A stretch of DNA of 10,597 nt from Acinetobacter sp. UBA6641 (GTDB lineage Bacteria; Pseudomonadota; Gammaproteobacteria; Pseudomonadales; Moraxellaceae), in contig DKLL01000117.1 in NCBI GenBank assembly GCA_002455755.1, positions 19,586 through 30,182 on the forward strand, written 5' to 3'. The position numbers and the translations under genes are program-made. Below, in pieces: positions 1 through 7,523 of the stretch. A model generated the notes under the pieces. The model saw only the letters and a list, made by a program, of their open reading frames with translations. It did not search any database and was not told where the DNA came from. Position 1 is the stretch's first letter. Every line of letters starts with the position of its first letter.

Positions 1-386
1 ATTGGGTGACGGAGAGCTTTGAAAAACAATATCCAGAAATCACCCAACGGGTAGTGACCACCCTGATCAAGCAAGCACAGTGGAGTTCAGAAGAAGCCAA
101 CCGTGTGACGCAATACAAATTGTGGGCGCAAAGCGGTATTCCATTGGTCGACTACCAAAAAACCTGGGATGGCTGGAACCTCAAAGACCGGAATAGTCCA
201 TTGCTGGATGAATTCCACCGTTCACAAATCGATAGCGCATTACAAATTGCTAAAGACGCAAAGCTCATTCGCCGCGATGTGGATACCAAAACCTGGTATG
301 AGCCGAAGTACCTAAACCATGCATTAAAAGAATTGAATTTACAGAATTATTGGCGTGCATTTAATGCCAATGGCCAGCCGAAATAA
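1..386 (+). CDS. ABC transporter substrate-binding protein, sulfonate/taurine-type, C-terminal part (5' truncated by window edge)
   Basis: The reading frame is open to the left edge, so this is the 3' end of a longer gene; the GTG at 6 is an internal Val codon and not a convincing start. About 127 residues are visible. They resemble the C-terminal lobe of periplasmic solute-binding proteins of the SsuA/TauA/NrtA type: amphipathic helices with a Tyr-Lys-Thr-Trp-Asp-Gly-Trp stretch and a closing Trp-Tyr-Glu-Pro-Lys-Tyr-Leu segment, where such proteins typically end. The visible part contains no Cys and no internal Met, consistent with a protein made under sulfur limitation. It lies 15 bases upstream of the MFS gene in the same direction and probably belongs to the same operon. 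In the periplasm it would deliver ligand to one of the permeases downstream. The ligand is unknown. The family call is from recognition of the C-terminal pattern only, as the N-terminal half is outside the window. Confidence 0.7.
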   Translation, partial: WVTESFEKQYPEITQRVVTTLIKQAQWSSEEANRVTQYKLWAQSGIPLVDYQKTWDGWNLKDRNSPLLDEFHRSQIDSALQIAKDAKLIRRDVDTKTWYEPKYLNHALKELNLQNYWRAFNANGQPK

Positions 387-401
387 TTCAGGAACGCGGT
401 T

Positions 402-1652
402 ATGAATCCCATTGAAACCAATGTTGTGACCACTCCGTTGACGGCAAAATTCATGAGTAGCTTTGTGCTGCTGACGATTATTGCCGGTTTGGGCGTAGGG
501 GTGGCACGGGTACTGATTTCACTTTATGCAGTGCACCTGGAAGCCTCCGAACTGCAACTCGGCCTGATCTCGGCAGCACAGAACATTGGCATTTTATTCA
601 TGGCTTTGCCGATTGGTGTTCTGGTACAGCGCTTAGGTTCATTGAAGGTATTTAGCATCGGCAGTGTGCTGGGCGCCGTACTGTATTTTCTGACGCCCTT
701 ACACGCCAATGCCTGGTATTTGATGATTTTAACCGCACTGGTGAGCTGCTTTTTGCCAATGCGTTTTGTCTCGATCAATACCGTATTTTTGAGCAATCTG
801 AAACGCTTAGGCCCTGCCAAAGCCGGCTGGTTTCGTGGTTCACACATGATGGGATTCTTCCTGATTGCACCGGCTTTAAGTGTGCTGCTGATCGAGCATT
901 TCGGTTATAGCGGCAGTTTTTACTGCGTGGCCTTGCTGTTTCTGGGGACGTTATTTTTTGCACCGTTCTGCTTTCAAAAAGTTCATCAACACACCGAAAG
1001 TACGCCGAGTTTTCAATGGCGAGAGGTGGTTGCACCACTGGCCTTGCTGAAAACCCATGCGCCATTACGGGTAATTTGCGCCTTGGAATTTTTAAGCAGC
1101 GTCGCGAATAACTATTTTGGCTTTTTTATTGTGGTGATTGCGATCCAGAGTTTCTCTTTAGCGGAATCTATGGCGGTGATGTTGCTGACCACGCAAGGCA
1201 TCGTTTTTGTCGGTTCACTTTTTACCCTGGGTGGCTTGGCGGAAGCGCTAGGATACCAGAAATTTTACCTGACCGGATTGGGCCTGATCAGCAGTGCCTT
1301 ACTGATTTTGGCAATTACACCGGTCACGTTGTGGATGTGGCCTGCATCGCTGATGTTGGGACTCGGTCTGGGCATGCTGCATATCGCCAATTTCATGTCC
1401 TTTGCCAAAGTGGGCGAACAGACCGCAATGGCAAAAATCTCTCCAATTCTAGCCTTGGTTGGACCAACCGGCGGCTTGTTTGGCGGATTTCTGGGAGCGG
1501 CATTGGGTGCCAGCATCGGTCTGCAAAACCTGTTTTTACCGATTGGCCTGGCATTTCTAGCACTGATTTTATTGATCTCGCGAGATCAGGCATTTATTTC
1601 ATTTTTAAAACCTGATGGTTCAAAACATATAGCAGAAGGACAACAATCATGA
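402..1652 (+). CDS. MFS transporter
   Basis: A 416-residue, strongly hydrophobic protein with about twelve predicted membrane segments in two halves, separated near residues 193-210 by a charged cytoplasmic loop. Residues 70-84 (Pro-Ile-Gly-Val-Leu-Val-Gln-Arg-Leu-Gly) resemble the loop 2-3 motif A of the major facilitator superfamily, and a related Gly-Gly-Leu-Ala-Glu-Ala-Leu-Gly stretch occurs in the second half. Length is normal for the family. The ATG at 402 has an AGGA Shine-Dalgarno-like element about 9 bases upstream. The stop overlaps the start of the next gene by four bases (ATGA), which suggests translational coupling. It sits between an ABC binding protein and two ABC permeases, an unusual place for a secondary transporter. 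It might move the same organosulfur substrate or export a desulfurised product; the sequence does not tell which. Met content is ordinary, unlike the soluble proteins of the locus. Confidence 0.85.
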   Translation: MNPIETNVVTTPLTAKFMSSFVLLTIIAGLGVGVARVLISLYAVHLEASELQLGLISAAQNIGILFMALPIGVLVQRLGSLKVFSIGSVLGAVLYFLTPLHANAWYLMILTALVSCFLPMRFVSINTVFLSNLKRLGPAKAGWFRGSHMMGFFLIAPALSVLLIEHFGYSGSFYCVALLFLGTLFFAPFCFQKVHQHTESTPSFQWREVVAPLALLKTHAPLRVICALEFLSSVANNYFGFFIVVIAIQSFSLAESMAVMLLTTQGIVFVGSLFTLGGLAEALGYQKFYLTGLGLISSALLILAITPVTLWMWPASLMLGLGLGMLHIANFMSFAKVGEQTAMAKISPILALVGPTGGLFGGFLGAALGASIGLQNLFLPIGLAFLALILLISRDQAFISFLKPDGSKHIAEGQQS

Positions 1653-2491
1653 GCCTTACGAATGTAAGCACACATTCGGTACAGTGGCAAAGTTACCGTA
1701 GTGCATTTGAGTTTTTTAAGAAGTATCTGAAAGTAACCTTGCAACTGGCTTGTGGTCTGCTTGTACCGGTGCTTCTGCTGGGGCTTTGGTATGTGGCTAC
1801 CCTACGCCAATGGTTGCCGGAACAGATTTTACCGGCACCGCAACTGGTCTGGAACACAACGGTTGAACTCTGGCAGTCAGGTGATCTGCAATTTCATTTT
1901 CTGGTCAGTGCAAAACGCATTTTCTGGAGCGTGACTTTAGGTGTAAGCCTCGGGCTCGGTTGGGGAGTCTGGCTTGCACTGTCGCAACGTGCCCAGCGCT
2001 TTGTCTTGCCAACAATTCAACTCTTGACCCAGTTTCCCATCATTGGCTGGATTCCACTGCTGATGATTTTTTTAGGTATTGATGAAGCTTTAAAAATTGT
2101 GGCCATTTCTTTGGCTGTGGTATCTCCGGTGCTGATCACAACCTTTAAAGGTATTCAGCAGGTGCCGAACCGTTTCATCGAAGTGGCGCAAGTTTATCAA
2201 TTTTCCAAGCTCCAGACTTTTTTCCAGGTGATTTTACCGGCAAGCCTGCCGGCCATGATTAGCGGTTTGCGCCAAGGCGTGATGCAGGCCTGGCTGGCTC
2301 TGGTGTTTGTCGAACTTCTGGCAAGCAGTGAAGGGATTGGCTTCCTGATGGTCTGGGGACGTCAGCTCATGCAGATGGACATTATCTTCATGGGCATCAT
2401 TTTCATTGGCATCACGGGCTTTATTCTGGACAGCGGATTGGCTGCCTTTGAACGCCTTGCCCGGTTCTATGCAACCCGGGTAGGAGGCTGA
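1649..2491 (+). CDS. ABC transporter permease, SsuC/TauC-type (first of a paralogous pair)
   Basis: A 280-residue inner-membrane permease of the binding-protein-dependent transport family (BPD_transp_1), with about six membrane segments starting near residue 32. The cytoplasmic EAA coupling loop is at about 178-210: Glu-Val-Ala-Gln-Val-Tyr-Gln-Phe, then Ile-Leu-Pro-Ala at 195-198 and Ser-Gly-Leu-Arg. Where canonical SsuC/TauC proteins have Ala-x-Thr-Leu-Gly-Ala, this one has Val-Tyr-Gln-Phe, a variant shared with the next gene but not with the third permease at 5219. The start is set by the ATGA overlap with the MFS gene; an AAGGA motif lies about 11 bases upstream. Four bases separate its stop from the next gene. 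Since SsuC-type permeases usually act as homodimers encoded by one gene, the adjacent similar permease suggests a heterodimer. The substrate is unknown; sulfonates or related sulfur compounds are inferred from context. Confidence 0.88.
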   Translation: MSLTNVSTHSVQWQSYRSAFEFFKKYLKVTLQLACGLLVPVLLLGLWYVATLRQWLPEQILPAPQLVWNTTVELWQSGDLQFHFLVSAKRIFWSVTLGVSLGLGWGVWLALSQRAQRFVLPTIQLLTQFPIIGWIPLLMIFLGIDEALKIVAISLAVVSPVLITTFKGIQQVPNRFIEVAQVYQFSKLQTFFQVILPASLPAMISGLRQGVMQAWLALVFVELLASSEGIGFLMVWGRQLMQMDIIFMGIIFIGITGFILDSGLAAFERLARFYATRVGG

Positions 2492-2495
2492 AATC

Positions 2496-3305
2496 ATGGC
2501 TGAACAGACAGTAGGAAACAATCGAAGCTCGGGAAAAGATGCAGGCAAAATCGTCAAAGTATTACAAGCCTTGTTATTGCCGGTTTTATTTATTGCACTT
2601 TGGGCGACCGCTTCAGCTTTACAGTGGATTGATGCCAAACTGATTCCCTCGCCATTGACCGTATGGAGCAGTGCCAGCCATAGTTTTAGCCAGCCTGAAT
2701 TCTGGCAAGGCTTTGCGGCAAGCTTAAGCCGTAACTTTGCCGGTTATGTCATTGGTGCAGGCCTGGGCGTGGCCTTTGGTGTGGCCTTAGGCACTACACG
2801 CTGGATCAGCTGGATCTTTGCACCCAGCTTTAACGTGTTACGTCAGGTCTCACTGTTTGCCTGGTTGCCATTAATTTCAACCTTTTTAGGCTATGGCAAC
2901 GGCGCAAAAATTCTGTTTATCAGCCTTTCCGTATTTTATCCCGTGGCGCTGCATAGCCTGGAAGGCGTGAGCAGTATCAGCGCGAAATACAGCGAAGTGG
3001 CAAAAGTCTATCAATTTCCACAACTGTATACCTACCGCAAGCTGATTTTACCGGCTGCCAGTCCGCAGATTTTTGTCGGTCTGCAACTTGGTCTGATTTT
3101 CGCCTGGCTGGCAACCGTAGGTTCAGAATTTCTATTGGCCAATTACGGTGTCGGCCTGGGTAACCTGGTCATTCGTGGTCGTGAACAGTTCAACGTGTCT
3201 TTAATCATTCTAGGCATGTTCAGCATCGGAATCATCGGTGTGATTTTAAATGCAGTGCTGACCCGCATTGAAAGCAAAGTACTGCGCTGGCAGCAGCGTG
3301 CATAG
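2496..3305 (+). CDS. ABC transporter permease, SsuC/TauC-type (second of a paralogous pair)
   Basis: A 269-residue inner-membrane permease of the same family as the preceding gene, beginning four bases after it. A strong Shine-Dalgarno (TAGGAGG) precedes ATG 2496. The first membrane segment is near residues 23-42. The EAA loop begins at residue 167 with Glu-Val-Ala-Lys-Val-Tyr-Gln-Phe and continues to Leu-Ile-Leu-Pro-Ala at 183-187 and Val-Gly-Leu-Gln. The shared Val-Tyr-Gln-Phe core and similar length point to an old duplication of the upstream gene rather than to a separate system. It would form a transmembrane heterodimer with that partner, or each could form a homodimer. The energising ATPase is probably the one at 4366 in the same operon, though the unattached ATPase at 7811 is another candidate. 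The next gene, a binding protein, starts 12 bases downstream. Confidence 0.88.
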   Translation: MAEQTVGNNRSSGKDAGKIVKVLQALLLPVLFIALWATASALQWIDAKLIPSPLTVWSSASHSFSQPEFWQGFAASLSRNFAGYVIGAGLGVAFGVALGTTRWISWIFAPSFNVLRQVSLFAWLPLISTFLGYGNGAKILFISLSVFYPVALHSLEGVSSISAKYSEVAKVYQFPQLYTYRKLILPAASPQIFVGLQLGLIFAWLATVGSEFLLANYGVGLGNLVIRGREQFNVSLIILGMFSIGIIGVILNAVLTRIESKVLRWQQRA

Positions 3306-3317
3306 GAGCAAATAACA

Positions 3318-4361
3318 ATGAAAATACGTCCTGAATTTTGGCAAAAATCCTTAGTGGCTGTGATCATTAGCGCCAGCATTATTGCGGGTTGTAGTACCCA
3401 ACAGCTGGAACAGCAAAGCGCGAAAGCCAACCCCACTTTACGTTATCAAAGTTATCCGGGCTTAGTGTCATTGCCGGAACTGGCGCAGGATCTGGGTTAT
3501 TTCGGCAATATTAAACTGGACTATGTCGGTACGGTACAGGGCGGTCCACAAGACTTGCTCACCCTGGTTGCTGGCGATGTCGATTTCGCTTCTGCCTTTA
3601 ATGGGGCGGTGGTGAAAGTGATTGCAGCCGGGCTTAATGTGGTTCCTGTGGTGGCATCTTATGGCAGTGATGCGGAAATGAATGTGGGTTTCTATGTACT
3701 TGAAAACAGCCCGATCCGTACAGCACGCGATTTTATTGGCAAAAAAGTTGCAGTGAATGCCTTTGGCGCACACTACGAATTTGTGGTGAAAGATTATCTG
3801 GCACGTCATGGACTAAGCCCGGAAGAAATCCGTGAAGTGGAACTGATTGTGTTGCCGCCAGTGAGTACCGAACAGGCCTTGCGTAATGGGCAAATTGATA
3901 TTGCCGTGTTCTCTGGCATTTTGGAAAAACGCGCCCTGAAAACCGGCGGTGTACGTCCAATCTTCAAAGACATTGAAATGTATGGAGCATTTACTGCCGG
4001 CAGTTATTCAATGCGTCGTGACTTTATTCAACAGCATCCAGAAATTGCTAAAACCTTTGTCAATGGTGTGGCACGTGCCCAGGAATGGTTACATCACACA
4101 CCTAAAGAACAAATCGTGGCGCGTATGGAAAGCATTATTGATAAACGTCAGCGCAATGAAAACAAAGTCCTGATTCCGTTTTATACCGGAACAGGGGTAC
4201 ATGCAGTGGGCGGCGTACAAAAAAATGCAGACTTTGAGCCGTGGGTCAATGCGCTGGTAAGTGAACAGAAACTCAAAGCCAATCAGTTAAATGTCAGCAC
4301 GCTGTACAGCAATCAATTTAACCCATACGCAACTATAAAAAATGAACAATATAAGGAATAA
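3318..4361 (+). CDS. ABC transporter substrate-binding lipoprotein, SsuA/TauA/NMT1-like
   Basis: A 347-residue secreted binding protein. The N-terminus has Lys and Arg residues, a hydrophobic core at about 11-22 and a lipobox ending Ile-Ala-Gly-Cys with the lipidated Cys at 25, so it should be cleaved by signal peptidase II and anchored to a membrane facing the periplasm. The mature part has the layout of the NMT1/SsuA-like type II binding proteins: Pro-Glu-Leu-Ala-Gln-Asp-Leu-Gly-Tyr-Phe near 53-62, Gly-Pro-Gln-Asp-Leu-Leu near 76-81 and Gly-Asp-Val-Asp-Phe-Ala near 86-91. An AGGAG ribosome site precedes ATG 3318. The mature chain has only four Met and no Cys beyond the lipobox. It would hand a small ligand, probably an organosulfur compound, to the permeases of this operon. 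Many homologues carry an unlipidated signal peptide, so the lipobox is noteworthy. The ligand cannot be read from sequence. Confidence 0.85.
   Translation: MKIRPEFWQKSLVAVIISASIIAGCSTQQLEQQSAKANPTLRYQSYPGLVSLPELAQDLGYFGNIKLDYVGTVQGGPQDLLTLVAGDVDFASAFNGAVVKVIAAGLNVVPVVASYGSDAEMNVGFYVLENSPIRTARDFIGKKVAVNAFGAHYEFVVKDYLARHGLSPEEIREVELIVLPPVSTEQALRNGQIDIAVFSGILEKRALKTGGVRPIFKDIEMYGAFTAGSYSMRRDFIQQHPEIAKTFVNGVARAQEWLHHTPKEQIVARMESIIDKRQRNENKVLIPFYTGTGVHAVGGVQKNADFEPWVNALVSEQKLKANQLNVSTLYSNQFNPYATIKNEQYKE
4353..4357 (+). promoter_or_regulatory. Ribosome binding site deciding the ATPase start at 4366
   Basis: AAGGA lies eight bases before ATG 4366, within the last codons of the binding-protein gene. 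An in-frame ATG at 4342 would add eight residues and overlap the upstream gene by 20 bases, but it is preceded only by an A-rich run without a Shine-Dalgarno. The 4366 start is therefore preferred. Confidence 0.65.
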
Positions 4362-4365
4362 AACC

Positions 4366-5199
4366 ATGACCAGTGCTTTAAATTTAGATCATGTGCGGAA
4401 GGTTTTTCCTGCACAGAACCATCCCAACAGCAAGAATTACAAACCGGAATTTGTGGCAGTAGAAAATGTCACGCTGGATATCCAACAGGGTGAATTTGTT
4501 TCCATCGTGGGGCCAAGTGGCTGCGGGAAGTCGACCTTGCTTGACCTGATTGCCGGACTGACCAAACCCTCTTCGGGGCAGATTCTGCTCAGTGGTAAAC
4601 AGATTACCCAGCCGGGTCTGGATCGCGGCATCGTATTCCAGCAGTATGCCTTATATCCTTGGCTTACCGCTTTGGAAAATATCGAATTTGGTCTGGAAGC
4701 CAAAGGTGTCGACAAGAAAACCCGCCGTGAAAAAGCGTCGTATTATCTGCAACTGGTCGGGCTGTCCGGTTTTGAAAAACATTATCCGAATGAACTTTCC
4801 GGTGGAATGAAGCAGCGTGTGGCGATTGCACGCAGTCTGGCTTATGAGCCTGAAATTCTATTGATGGATGAACCTTTCGCTGCACTGGATGCACAAACCC
4901 GTGAAACCTTGCAGGAAGAGCTGATCAAAATTTGGCAGTCTTCCAAAAAGACCATCGTTTTCATTACCCACAGTATTGATGAAGCCATTTTCCTGAGCCA
5001 GCGCGTGGCGATTATGACGTCTCGTCCGGGACGCATTAAAGAAGTTATCGACATTCCAGCCAGCCTGAAAGCCAAAGGTGAAGATATCCGTTCAACCGCT
5101 GAATACGGCAAAATTCGTCATCAAATCTGGTCGCTCTTGAGTGAAGAAGTGATGAAGGCGCAGGCCCTCGAAAAAGACAAACAGCTTGCACATGCCTAA
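4366..5199 (+). CDS. ABC transporter ATP-binding protein, SsuB/TauB-type
   Basis: A 277-residue cytoplasmic ATPase with every nucleotide-binding motif intact: Walker A Gly-Pro-Ser-Gly-Cys-Gly-Lys-Ser-Thr at 49-57, Q-loop Gln at 92 within Val-Phe-Gln-Gln-Tyr-Ala-Leu-Tyr-Pro-Trp, signature LSGGM at 144-148, Walker B Ile-Leu-Leu-Met-Asp-Glu-Pro at 164-170 and H-loop His at 202. The Arg-Gly-Ile-Val-Phe-Gln-Gln and Leu-Tyr-Pro-Trp pattern is typical of the nitrate/sulfonate/taurine importer ATPases. There is no extra regulatory domain beyond a C-terminal helical tail rich in Glu and Lys. It lies four bases after the binding-protein gene and 19 before the third permease, so it is the natural energy source for the operon's permeases. 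A single ATPase serving both the paired permeases and the third one is possible. Confidence 0.93.
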   Translation: MTSALNLDHVRKVFPAQNHPNSKNYKPEFVAVENVTLDIQQGEFVSIVGPSGCGKSTLLDLIAGLTKPSSGQILLSGKQITQPGLDRGIVFQQYALYPWLTALENIEFGLEAKGVDKKTRREKASYYLQLVGLSGFEKHYPNELSGGMKQRVAIARSLAYEPEILLMDEPFAALDAQTRETLQEELIKIWQSSKKTIVFITHSIDEAIFLSQRVAIMTSRPGRIKEVIDIPASLKAKGEDIRSTAEYGKIRHQIWSLLSEEVMKAQALEKDKQLAHA

Positions 5200-5218
5200 C
5201 AGAATTGAGGAATAAAAA

Positions 5219-6049
5219 ATGAGTACAACAAAACAAACCTTGGCCTATAGTGAAGGCTATACCAACATTAAACCGCGCTTGCAATTTACCTGGTTAAATA
5301 CCGTGTTTAAACGCAGTATTGCTATTTTATTGTTTCTGGCACTGTGGGAAGGCTTGCCGCGTTCAGGCATGGTCAGTGCTGCATTTTTACCGCCATTGTC
5401 TGTGGTACTGGATACCGCATGGCAGCTGTATCAAAGCGGGCAATTGGGTACGCATTTCCTGGCCAGTATTCAGCGTTCAATCATTGGTTTTGCTCTGGCC
5501 TTAGCCATTGCCATTCCACTCGGTTTGGTGATTGGCTGGTACAAGCTGGTTGCAGAAACCCTTAATCCATTACTGGAACTGTTTCGTAATACCACGGCAC
5601 TGGCCTTAATGCCGTTATTCATTTTATTTTTAGGCATTGGTGAAGCCTCTAAAATCAGTTTACTGGTTTATGCCTGCACCTGGCCGATTCTGTTAAATAC
5701 CATTACCGGCGTACAAACCGTTGATCCCTTGCTGATTAAATCCGCACGCACCATGGGCTTAAAACCGCATCAACTGTTCCGCAAAGTCATTCTGCCTGCC
5801 TCTGTACCGACGATTTTTGTCGGCATCCGTTTAGCCGGTGCAATCTCAATCCTGGCTTTAGTGGCAGTGGAAATGTTTGGTGCCAAAGCAGGTCTGGGTT
5901 ATCTGATTATCTATTCACAATTCAGTTTTGAAATTCCACAAATGTTTGTCGGAATTTTAGTGATTACCTTGGTGGGCTTATCCTTTAACTATATTCTGAT
6001 CGGGCTGGAAAAATATTTTACGGCCTGGAAACGTAATCCATCGGAATAA
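5219..6049 (+). CDS. ABC transporter permease, SsuC/TauC-type (third permease)
   Basis: A 276-residue inner-membrane permease of the BPD_transp_1 family with about six membrane segments, the first near residues 32-45 after a polar N-terminal extension of about 30 residues. Its EAA loop at 175-194 (Ser-Ala-Arg-Thr-Met-Gly-Leu, then Phe-Arg-Lys-Val-Ile-Leu-Pro-Ala) follows the canonical SsuC/TauC pattern, unlike the two permeases upstream. A GAGGA ribosome site precedes ATG 5219. It follows the ATPase gene by 19 bases and is the last gene before the terminator at 6061. The order binding protein, ATPase, permease from 3318 to 6049 is that of a complete SsuABC/TauABC-like importer, so this permease is the likeliest partner of the lipoprotein and ATPase. 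The paired permeases upstream would then go with the partly visible binding protein at the left edge. Confidence 0.9.
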   Translation: MSTTKQTLAYSEGYTNIKPRLQFTWLNTVFKRSIAILLFLALWEGLPRSGMVSAAFLPPLSVVLDTAWQLYQSGQLGTHFLASIQRSIIGFALALAIAIPLGLVIGWYKLVAETLNPLLELFRNTTALALMPLFILFLGIGEASKISLLVYACTWPILLNTITGVQTVDPLLIKSARTMGLKPHQLFRKVILPASVPTIFVGIRLAGAISILALVAVEMFGAKAGLGYLIIYSQFSFEIPQMFVGILVITLVGLSFNYILIGLEKYFTAWKRNPSE

Positions 6050-6060
6050 TATAAAGATAT

Positions 6061-6090
6061 AAAAAAGCAGTGTTTTAATACTGCTTTTTT
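6061..6090. terminator. Rho-independent terminator, probably bidirectional
   Basis: An 11-bp perfect stem (arms 6061-6071 and 6080-6090, core GCAGT/ACTGC flanked by A and T runs) with an eight-base loop, starting 11 bases after the last permease stop. The T run on the plus strand and the A run on the left make it able to stop transcription from both sides. It would serve the transporter operon and, further from its stop codon, the convergent regulator gene. Confidence 0.9.
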
Positions 6091-6236
6091 TGTGTGATTT
6101 AAAATAATAATTTTTATTATTCTATATTGGTATTTAAAATAATATTATTGATGGGATATTAAAATGAAAATGATAAATTAATTAATCCATTTTTTAAATA
6201 TAGCATTTTAAATTTTTATTCGAAAAACAGATGAAA

Positions 6237-7334
6237 TTATAATAATTCATATTTCATTAAACGGGTACGAATGACATTGCGTGTCACACCGAGTAACCTT
6301 GCGGTATGCACCTGATTGTATTCGCAGTAAGTGTAGGCACTGCGAATAAACTGTTCTTCAATCAGTTCATTGATATTGAGCTGCGGCAATTGCTGTGAGG
6401 CCTGAAACAAATGGTGAAAGGTCGATTGTAATAATTTTTCAGCATCGGCATTGGCCAAGATTTCCGGTAAGGCAGATATATCTAAACCGTTTTGCTGTGT
6501 AGCTGGAGTTTGTCCTTTACTGCGACTATGTAAAAGATTGGAAAAGCGAATATCTTCCGCTTCAATCACCCCATTTTGACTGACTAAAACCGCATGGTGA
6601 ATGGTATTTTCCAGTTCACGGATATTTCCGGGCCAGCGGTGCTGATGTAACTTTTTAAGCGCCAAAGGCGAGATGCGTAAAGGGGTGGCATGTGGATTGG
6701 TCTGATAGCGTTCCACAAAGAATTTTGCCAGCGGTAAAATATCATCATGACGCTCTGCAAGCCTTGGAATTCGTAGTAAAGCCACATATAAGCGGTAAAA
6801 TAAATCCTCACGGAATTTGCCTTCCAGCACGGCTTTTTCAAGGTCGACATTGGTGGCGGCAATTATCCGTACATTAATCCGAATCGGCTTGAGCGAGCCG
6901 ACCCGAACAATCTCGCGCTCCTGTAAAATGCGTAATAATTTCACCTGCATCGGCAGCGATAAATCACCAATTTCATCTAAAAACAAGGTGCCATTATGCG
7001 CGGCCTCAAACCAGCCAATGCGTTGGTTGATTGCACCGGTAAACGCACCTTTTTCGTGGCCAAATAACTCGCTTTCTGCCAAAGATTCGGTTTAAGCACC
7101 GCAATTGACCGCAATAAAAGGACCTTTGGCACGGTGACTCAAGGCGTGAATTTGCCTAGCCACCAATTCCTTGCCGGTGCCGGTTTCGCCAATAACCAGG
7201 GCATTGGCATCACTGGGCGCAATTTGCTCAATGCGCTCAAGTAGCGCCTTTGATAGGGGATCTTCAAAGACGGTTGCTGTGGCACGTTGGTGGCGAACCG
7301 TCTGGCTGACGCTAGGATGCGTTAATATAGACAT
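6237..7334 (-). pseudogene. Sigma-54-dependent enhancer-binding transcriptional regulator, SfnR-like, with in-frame stop at codon 81
   Basis: Read from ATG 7334, the frame stays open to TAA at 6237 except for a TAA at 7094-7092, giving 365 codons. Upstream are Walker A Gly-Glu-Thr-Gly-Thr-Gly-Lys-Glu at 49-56 and Phe-Ile-Ala-Val-Asn-Cys-Gly-Ala at 73-80. Directly after the stop the frame resumes with [13 protein letters not shown], the sigma-54 contact loop GAFTGA at 96-101, Walker B Gly-Thr-Leu-Phe-Leu-Asp-Glu at 115-121 and a C-terminal Fis-type helix-turn-helix. There is no N-terminal GAF, PAS or receiver domain, as in SfnR-type sulfur regulators. Homologues normally have Leu or Ile at the interrupted position, so one TTA-to-TAA change explains it. 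The first fragment lacks GAFTGA; a product started downstream lacks Walker A, so neither should be active. The SD at 7334 is weak; TTG 7361 is an alternative start. The name SfnR is by resemblance and context only. Confidence 0.85.
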
Positions 7335-7378
7335 AGGATTTGCTTCATTATAAAAATTCAACTCATCATGAAATATTT

Positions 7379-7409
7379 AATATCGAAAAATAAATAATAA
7401 AACGATATT
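7379..7409. repeat. Inverted repeat in divergent promoter region (possible operator)
   Basis: Arms AATATCG (7379-7385) and CGATATT (7403-7409) are perfect 7-bp inverted complements around a 17-base A/T spacer. The centre-to-centre distance is 24 bases, a little over two helical turns, so a dimeric regulator could contact both arms on one face. It lies about 45 bases upstream of the regulator start, where an autoregulatory or sensor site would be expected. No known family consensus is recognised. Confidence 0.4.
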
Positions 7410-7493
7410 TAATTATCTGTTTGCTGAATAAATGCTTTTTGATAAATATATCTGTTTAATAGATAAATAAAGCGTGCATAACTAAATATTAAA

Positions 7494-7523
7494 TTGAGAT
7501 AAATGGTCGGCTAAAAATATTTT
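7494..7523 (+). promoter_or_regulatory. Candidate sigma-70 promoter for the mop-like gene
   Basis: TTGAGA (7494-7499) and TATTTT (7518-7523) are separated by 18 bases and lie about 35 bases upstream of ATG 7558. Both boxes deviate from consensus and the region is AT-rich, so this is a weak prediction. Confidence 0.3.

Noticed and set aside
6..8. GTG at 6 as a true start of a short gene
   Set aside because: The frame is open upstream to the window edge and the residues match the C-terminal part of a larger binding protein.
6103..6149. A/T-only palindromes (AATAATAA/TTATTATT and AATAATATTATT) between the terminator and the regulator stop
   Set aside because: Palindromes arise easily in nearly pure A/T sequence, and nothing else suggests a site.
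7080..7082. TTG at 7082 as the start of a separate sigma-54 regulator gene beginning Ala-Glu-Ser-Glu-Leu-Phe
   Set aside because: There is no ribosome site, the protein would lack Walker A, and the frame is continuous with the upstream part, so a broken single gene is the better reading.
7092..7094. Stop codon recoded as selenocysteine or pyrrolysine
   Set aside because: The codon is TAA, not TGA or TAG, and the equivalent position in the family is an ordinary hydrophobic residue.
7347..7352. TATAAT on the minus strand just before the regulator start as its -10 box
   Set aside because: It would leave a leader of only a few bases to ATG 7334, and no -35 box lies at the right distance.
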